A DNA stretch of 12,090 nucleotides from positions 1 to 12,090 of the forward strand of contig CAZBMS010000046.1 in the NCBI GenBank assembly GCA_964493125.1, in the 5' to 3' direction. Below, piece after piece: positions 8,401-12,090 of this stretch (the first letter of the stretch is position 1; each line of letters begins with the position of its first letter). A program made the position numbers and the translations under genes. The notes below the pieces were generated by a model that was not told the origin of the DNA, did not search any database, and was given only the letters and a program-made list of their open reading frames with translations. The DNA is from QGNO01 sp964493125 (lineage in GTDB: Bacteria > Chloroflexota > Dehalococcoidia > Lucifugimonadales > QGNO01).

Positions 8401-8413
8401 TTGGAGCTTTTTT
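8385..8413 (+). terminator. Intrinsic terminator overlapping the mutS stop codon
   Basis: A 9-bp stem (CTCTAATCA at 8385-8393 with TGATTGGAG at 8398-8406, one G-T pair) closes an ACAA tetraloop and is followed after one C by TTTTTT (8408-8413). The mutS TGA (8398-8400) lies in the right arm. The A/G-rich bases at 8378-8383 can pair with the T-run and lengthen the stem. Confidence 0.85.
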
Positions 8414-8415
8414 GT

Positions 8416-8444
8416 TTGACACCACAGTGACCTGTCACTATCAT
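8416..8444 (+). promoter_or_regulatory. Near-consensus sigma70 promoter upstream of the accessory gene pair
   Basis: A perfect -35 box TTGACA (8416-8421) is followed by exactly 17 bp and a -10 box TATCAT (8439-8444; 5 of 6 matches). Transcription would begin near 8451, giving a leader of about 200 nt before the gene at 8651. It starts only two bases after the T-run of the mutS terminator, which supports a transcription-unit boundary here. Confidence 0.7.
8426..8439. promoter_or_regulatory. Operator-like dyad inside the promoter spacer
   Basis: AGTGAC-CT-GTCACT is a perfect 6-bp inverted repeat with a 2-bp centre. It lies between the -35 and -10 boxes and its last base is the first base of the -10. 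This is the classical placement of a repressor site that blocks RNA polymerase. No regulator gene is visible next to it, so the binding protein is unknown. Confidence 0.55.
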
Positions 8445-8650
8445 AAACCAGTCTCAATCCGAAACTTTCCATCAAACTGAATATTTAGAATTGATAACTG
8501 ACCAATTAGCCCGCACTCAGCCACAAAATTGCAAATGGAACGTGAATACCAACAAAAGGATAGTCCTAGCTTTTTCATTGAATAAGCAAATAGTTCAGCC
8601 TTCAGAATCTATGAAATGTAGACAAACACTGCATTTAGTTAAGGCATTAA
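8445..8650 (+). other. Untranslated leader region with no recognisable gene
   Basis: This stretch between the promoter and the ATG at 8651 is AT-rich and contains no convincing coding sequence. The only structures noted are a small AGGA/TCCT hairpin followed by five T (8557-8575), which could act as a weak attenuator, and a 16-codon ATG frame (8535-8585) without a Shine-Dalgarno. An in-frame stop (8648-8650) directly precedes the ATG, so the next gene cannot begin earlier. No known riboswitch was recognised. Confidence 0.4.
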
Positions 8651-9640
8651 ATGACGCTTTATAAATGGCTAACTTCAGACCTGACGTCCCACAGGGACAA
8701 ACGATTCAAGTGGTCACTTGATAAGCTCCATGAAACTCCCGAAGTTGACCCTGCGTCAGTAGGGCCACAGGGTAAAGGCTTGCACGTAATGAAACGGCCA
8801 GTTGACGCTCTGCGATTTGGCCATTGGCCAGGCCATCTATTCGAAGTTGAGGCATACAACGCAATAGCAGAGGACGATTTTAAGATCCGATGTTCTAGCG
8901 TGCGACTGGTAAAGGAATTGGAAAGTACAGCTATCTTTGGACCTCGAGGGGCACAGTTTTTCAACTTTCTTTCTTGGATTAAAAACATTCCTTGGCTTCA
9001 AGGCAACCAGCCCATCGAAGAAGCCATAGAGGCAGCCAATGACTACCAATTGGCCCTTTCAAATTGGGGGTGGACTCCTATACCAGTTGAAACCATAAAC
9101 TTCAATAATTGGAACGAAGGATCAAATCACTTCGTAAATGCTGCTAACCCCGCAGCAACAACCGGAGTTTGGACCGCTTGGGCCAAAACTAGGGTTGACT
9201 GGCACGATTGGGTATCACCATGGGCAGCTTCCATTGCTTCATCCATTGCATGGGCTAGCCTTGAAGCTAGTGCAGGTGCAACCGCTTGGGCGGTTGCCAA
9301 GGAGTCTTGGACAGGAAATTCCCCATGGCCAGCACCCAACGACGATTTATGGAAACAAACAGCAAATAGCTTGCGCGTTGCGACCCGAATAGTAGCCGCT
9401 TCGTTAGCCAGCGACTGTGCAAGAACTGCAGAATATATCGTATGTGAAGAAACTTTACCCAAGAATCCGTTCGCACCGTTGATGCGGATCTGGATGCTGG
9501 GTTATTGGCCGATGGGTGTAGTCGACGGTAACTTTTTAATCGCTGACCTATCAAACGTGGTAGGAGGAGATAACGCCGTAGTTAAAGAATTCCCTAAAGT
9601 TGAAGAACTGCTATCTAGATATGAGAGTTGGGCGTCATAA
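8651..9640 (+). CDS. Tryptophan/alanine-rich protein of unknown function
   Basis: The 329-aa protein is not firmly recognised. Residues 40-92 (KGLHVMKRPVDAL.., then LFEVEA, then VRLVKELES) resemble, from memory, a small domain common in phage and accessory proteins (DUF7666-like), where a Gly-Leu-His segment is followed by a short beta-rich fold. Residues 165-255 form an Ala/Trp/Ser-rich segment (WTAWAKT, WHDWVSPWAAS, IAWASLEASAGATAWAVAKESW) that is probably helical. Residues 272-300 (PFAPLMRIWMLGYWPMGVVDGNF) form a compact aromatic tail. There are 21 tryptophans (about 6%), far above average. No signal peptide, transmembrane helix or catalytic motif is obvious. The start is fixed by an in-frame TAA immediately upstream; an AAGG at 8641 is a weak ribosome site. 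It overlaps the next gene by 1 nt and is preceded by its own promoter and operator-like dyad. Confidence 0.8.
   Translation: MTLYKWLTSDLTSHRDKRFKWSLDKLHETPEVDPASVGPQGKGLHVMKRPVDALRFGHWPGHLFEVEAYNAIAEDDFKIRCSSVRLVKELESTAIFGPRGAQFFNFLSWIKNIPWLQGNQPIEEAIEAANDYQLALSNWGWTPIPVETINFNNWNEGSNHFVNAANPAATTGVWTAWAKTRVDWHDWVSPWAASIASSIAWASLEASAGATAWAVAKESWTGNSPWPAPNDDLWKQTANSLRVATRIVAASLASDCARTAEYIVCEETLPKNPFAPLMRIWMLGYWPMGVVDGNFLIADLSNVVGGDNAVVKEFPKVEELLSRYESWAS
9278..9297 (+). repeat. Perfect 8-bp hairpin inside the Trp/Ala-rich coding region
   Basis: The arms GCAACCGC (9278-9285) and GCGGTTGC (9290-9297) are perfectly complementary around a TTGG loop and would make a stable mRNA hairpin. It lies in codons for the ATAWAVA segment. 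No T-run follows, so it is not a terminator. It may simply reflect repeated Ala/Trp codons. Confidence 0.6.
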
Positions 9641-10035
9641 TGAATATCTTCTTCGACACCGATTACACATGGCTAGGCGTTGACGACACTATACGACCTG
9701 GGACTGAAGCCATTTTCAAACGATTAGTAGAAGATGGGCACAGAATTTATGTTTGGTCAGGCATAGGAATTAGGTGGGCAGAGGTAAAACGACACAATTT
9801 GGAAAAGTACGTGATAGATTGCTATATGAAGCCGTTAGATAACTTCATCGAGTCACTTGACCGATTAGAATTGCCAGTAAAGCCAGACATAGTAATCGAC
9901 GACTACCCCGAAGTTCCCTCTTCTATGGTGGGAATATGGATCAGGCCCTATTTCTTCTATAACGCCTCAGACAACGAGTTGGAAAGAGTATACGAACTTA
10001 TATGTGAGTACCAAGCTCGTAAAGAGTCCCAATAG
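9640..10035 (+). CDS. Minimal HAD-like phosphatase (capless), translationally coupled
   Basis: The 131-aa protein begins at the ATG that shares one base with the upstream stop (TAATG), typical of translational coupling; the TTG at 9628 is an unlikely start. It has a complete set of HAD-superfamily catalytic positions: FDTDYT (Asp6 and Asp8 of DxDxT), Ser40 in VWSGIG (motif II), Lys64 in YMKP (motif III) and Asp87-Asp88 in IDDYP (motif IV). The spacing leaves no room for a C1 or C2 cap domain, so the active site would be open, as in HAD enzymes acting on large substrates such as nucleic acid ends or phosphoproteins. The substrate cannot be told from the sequence. It pairs with the Trp/Ala-rich gene in a two-gene unit set between mutS and mutL. 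Alternative: a degenerate HAD-fold protein with a non-catalytic role. Confidence 0.72.
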   Translation: MNIFFDTDYTWLGVDDTIRPGTEAIFKRLVEDGHRIYVWSGIGIRWAEVKRHNLEKYVIDCYMKPLDNFIESLDRLELPVKPDIVIDDYPEVPSSMVGIWIRPYFFYNASDNELERVYELICEYQARKESQ

Positions 10036-10090
10036 CCCCAGATACTGAAAAAAACCCTTCATTCCCAACAATTCTTTCAGTTAGAATCAG

Positions 10091-10114
10091 TTATGACTGT
10101 CAAAATAGTCATAA
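10091..10114. promoter_or_regulatory. Inverted repeat just upstream of mutL
   Basis: TTATGACT (10091-10098) and AGTCATAA (10107-10114) are perfect 8-bp arms. Two more pairs (one G-T) extend this to a 10-bp stem with a CAAA loop. There is no following T-run, so it is more likely an operator or a 5' leader hairpin than a terminator. It ends 23 nt before the mutL ATG. A weaker ACTGAAA/TTTCAGT repeat (10044-10050, 10075-10081) lies just upstream. No clear promoter boxes were found in this 102-nt gap. Confidence 0.5.
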
Positions 10115-10137
10115 ATAGTTCCCAAGAGCTGTGAATC

Positions 10138-11898
10138 ATGAAGATACGAATATTGACAGAAGAAGTCGCCTCAAAGATAGCAGCTGGTGAAGTTGTAGAA
10201 CGACCCGTATCTGTAGTTAAAGAGCTAATCGAGAATTCCATAGACGCTGCAGCTACTCGGATAATTGTGGAAACAGTAGATGGTGGTACGAAATCTATTA
10301 GGGTAAGTGACAACGGAACCGGCATACCCGGAGAAGAACTAGAAATCGCCCTAGAAAGACACGCCACAAGCAAGATAACAAACGAAACAGAGCTTGAAGA
10401 CCTTCATACAATGGGCTTCAGAGGAGAAGCCCTTCCAAGTATTGCGGCTGTTTCAAGGCTGTTAATTACCAGTAGAGCCCGTGGATTCACGCACGGAGGA
10501 TTCGTAGAAACGGTTTATGGAAAGAAAGTGGGGAGTGGTCCCGCTGGATCCGCTGAGGGCACCTCAGTACTAGTAGAAGATCTTTTTGAAAATATTCCAG
10601 CTAGAAAAAAATTTCTCAAATCAACTACTGCTGAAACGACACGAATAAACGCTATAGTTAATAAACTCGCACTTGCAAATCCCAAAATAGGATTCACTCT
10701 AATCAGTAACGGCTCTGAAAAGTTTAACTCCAATGGAAGCGGCGACCTGAAGGAAATTATCTCGTCAATATATGACCATCAAACGGTCGAATCGTTAATA
10801 GCAGTAGAAGCCGAAAACTCAAATGGCTCCCGACTTTCGGGCTACGTATCTTCCCCGGCAAGCACAAAAGCTAACAGAAGCGCCATAAGTATTTTCGTAA
10901 ATAAACGGTGGATTGAGAGTAGAGTTCTAAGCCAAGCAGTTGATGATGCTTACAAAGGACTACTAATGAAGCACCGCCACCCAATTGCCGTATTACATCT
11001 TGAGCTATCGCCTTCAGAAGTAGACGTAAATGTTCATCCCGCAAAACGTGAGGCAAGATTCAGCAATGAAGGATTAGTATTCTCGTTTATAATACGCACA
11101 ATCCGAGAACTTCTAGTTTCGTACTCTCCAGTGCCATTGATAACCTCCGATTTGGCTAGTCAGTTCGAAGGCCAAACCCACAGAAGGGTAGGGGATATAA
11201 AATCAGTTAACCAAACCCAAAATTATGGACATTACTACTCCAGCACTGGACATTTACAATCAAATAAAACTGAGCCATTCTTTCATTCAGAACGAAAGCT
11301 CGAATCTGATCTTTTCCCAAAGCAGGTACTTCCAACACTCCGTGTAATAGGTCAAGCATCACAAACTTATGTAATTGCGGAAGGCCCAAGTGGAATATTC
11401 TTGATCGACCAACACGCAGCACATGAAAGAATAAATTATGAAGCCACGCTGGAAAAATTCGAGGCAAAAAAATCTGACACTCAACTACTGCTAGAACCAC
11501 TAATGTTAGATCTCTCACCGGAACAAATTGAAACTCTAGATCAGTTTAGCGAGACTCTTATTAGACATGGATTTCAAATTGAGCCTTTCGGAGAAAGATC
11601 ATACCTAGCTAGGGGTTTTCCAAACGGAATCAGCAGAGTTGATCCAGAAACACTCCTTGTAGAGATCCTGAAAATGCTGAAACAAACCAACAGCTATTCC
11701 CAAGCATTCGAATCTCTTGCGGCATCTATAGCATGCCACAGTTCCATTAGAGCAGGTGACATAATCACGCATGATGAAATGAAATCACTAATTCGCAAAC
11801 TTGAAAAATCTAAATCCCCAAATACCTGTCCACATGGACGCCCTACTATGATAGAATTAACCAAAGCTCAACTAGAAAGCGAATTCGGCAGGAGGTGA
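10138..11898 (+). CDS. mutL: DNA mismatch repair endonuclease MutL
   Basis: The complete 586-aa MutL links MutS mismatch recognition to strand incision. The N-terminal GHKL ATPase shows KELIENSIDA (28-37), DNGTGI (58-63), HATSKI (75-80) and GFRGEAL (93-99), followed by the S5-like domain with NVHPAKREARF (298-308). A low-complexity linker of about 330-395 leads to the C-terminal dimerisation domain. That domain has the endonuclease motif DQHA-x2-E-x4-E (Asp424 to Glu435), ACHSSIRAG (532-540), CPHGRP (564-569) and a closing FGRR, so it should nick DNA itself, as in MutH-lacking bacteria. QLLLEP (449-454) sits where Gram-positive MutL has its clamp-contact segment. The start is fixed by an in-frame TGA at 10132; an AAGAG 9 nt upstream is a weak ribosome site. 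It is separated from mutS by two accessory genes. Confidence 0.97.
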   Translation: MKIRILTEEVASKIAAGEVVERPVSVVKELIENSIDAAATRIIVETVDGGTKSIRVSDNGTGIPGEELEIALERHATSKITNETELEDLHTMGFRGEALPSIAAVSRLLITSRARGFTHGGFVETVYGKKVGSGPAGSAEGTSVLVEDLFENIPARKKFLKSTTAETTRINAIVNKLALANPKIGFTLISNGSEKFNSNGSGDLKEIISSIYDHQTVESLIAVEAENSNGSRLSGYVSSPASTKANRSAISIFVNKRWIESRVLSQAVDDAYKGLLMKHRHPIAVLHLELSPSEVDVNVHPAKREARFSNEGLVFSFIIRTIRELLVSYSPVPLITSDLASQFEGQTHRRVGDIKSVNQTQNYGHYYSSTGHLQSNKTEPFFHSERKLESDLFPKQVLPTLRVIGQASQTYVIAEGPSGIFLIDQHAAHERINYEATLEKFEAKKSDTQLLLEPLMLDLSPEQIETLDQFSETLIRHGFQIEPFGERSYLARGFPNGISRVDPETLLVEILKMLKQTNSYSQAFESLAASIACHSSIRAGDIITHDEMKSLIRKLEKSKSPNTCPHGRPTMIELTKAQLESEFGRR

Positions 11899-11919
11899 GG
11901 CTAGCAACTCAATAATACA

Positions 11920-11944
11920 TCCGGAGTAATAAATCCGGAGTTTT
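11920..11944 (+). terminator. Probable intrinsic terminator after mutL
   Basis: Two copies of TCCGGA (11920-11925 and 11934-11939) form a 6-bp GC-rich stem around an 8-nt loop, followed by G and TTTT (11941-11944). The arms are also part of a 9-bp direct repeat ATCCGGAGT (11919-11927, 11933-11941). The short T-run makes it weaker than the mutS terminator. Confidence 0.5.
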
Positions 11945-11988
11945 GCGTTAAGAAATCATACTTCGAGAATTTTTTTAAAAACTACATC

Positions 11989-12000
11989 ACTGCTAGCAGT
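11989..12000. repeat. Perfect 12-bp palindrome ACTGCTAGCAGT
   Basis: The 12 bases read the same on both strands. The site lies 15 bp before a consensus -10 box and would overlap its -35 region, so it could be a protein-binding site. It could also be chance in a non-coding tail. Confidence 0.4.
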
Positions 12001-12015
12001 AGTATACCGCTAGTC

Positions 12016-12021
12016 TATAAT
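12016..12021 (+). promoter_or_regulatory. Consensus -10 box, possible promoter of a gene beyond the window
   Basis: TATAAT is a perfect -10 match, but the position 17 bp upstream (CTAGCA, within the palindrome at 11989-12000) is a poor -35 and there is no TG extension. The stretch from 11899 to the end carries no coding sequence I can support, so a promoter for a downstream gene is plausible but unproven. Confidence 0.3.
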
Positions 12022-12090
12022 CATATCTACCAAAATGCTCCAGTTTACGCTGCCTCTACAGCCTAAACAGGGCACGGTTCTAAATAATAA

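Noticed and set aside
8535..8585. 16-codon ATG frame in the leader upstream of the Trp-rich gene
   Set aside because: It has no Shine-Dalgarno and no recognisable leader-peptide features such as a run of one regulatory amino acid codon.
9628..9639. TTG start giving a four-residue longer HAD-like protein
   Set aside because: The ATG at 9640 overlaps the preceding stop in the typical coupled TAATG arrangement and begins directly at the HAD core strand.
8651..10035. Classical toxin-antitoxin pair
   Set aside because: Coupling and a regulated promoter fit, but the 329-aa and 131-aa sizes and the lack of any toxin fold or DNA-binding antitoxin domain give no support.

Overview
The window is a bacterial chromosomal stretch in which every recognised gene lies on the + strand. 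By eye it is moderately AT-rich. It reads as two housekeeping blocks with a small accessory pair between the second block's genes. No tRNA, rRNA, CRISPR array, insertion sequence or integrase was seen. The NuoF/NuoG-like proteins have long formate-dehydrogenase-like architectures, and MutS and MutL are of the methyl-independent type. To me these suggest a Chloroflexota-like organism (Dehalococcoidia/SAR202 type), but that is an impression from sequence style, not a demonstrated assignment.

Region 1 (1-5751) is redox. It holds the 3' part of a NuoE-like [2Fe-2S] subunit, a NuoF-like NADH/FMN/[4Fe-4S] subunit and a NuoG/formate-dehydrogenase-alpha-like iron-sulfur protein, essentially abutting (2 nt and 0 nt gaps). 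After about 100 nt comes a ferredoxin-NADP reductase-like flavoprotein. Electrons would enter from NADH at the FMN of NuoF and pass through NuoE/NuoF clusters to the long cluster chain of NuoG. No membrane complex I subunit and no hydrogenase subunit is visible. Two features are unusual: the N-terminal thioredoxin-like domain of NuoF has no cysteine at all, and NuoG lacks the Cys/Sec of the formate dehydrogenase active site. The terminal acceptor is therefore unclear.

Region 2 (5800-11900) is DNA mismatch repair. mutS (5827-8400) and mutL (10138-11898) are both full length. MutL carries the endonuclease motif and MutS a beta-clamp-binding motif, so the pair should work without MutH.

Between mutS and mutL sits a two-gene accessory unit (8651-10035): a tryptophan/alanine-rich protein of unknown function and a minimal HAD-like phosphatase, joined by a 1-nt stop/start overlap. 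It has its own control region. A strong intrinsic terminator overlaps the mutS stop codon. Two bases after its T-run begins a near-consensus sigma70 promoter (TTGACA, 17 bp, TATCAT) with a 14-bp dyad lying in its spacer and touching the -10, like a repressor operator. This regulated island splitting mutS from mutL is the most interesting part of the window. A hairpin/dyad precedes mutL and a short terminator-like hairpin follows it. The last 190 nt contain a perfect 12-bp palindrome close to a consensus -10 box, perhaps the promoter of a gene beyond the window.
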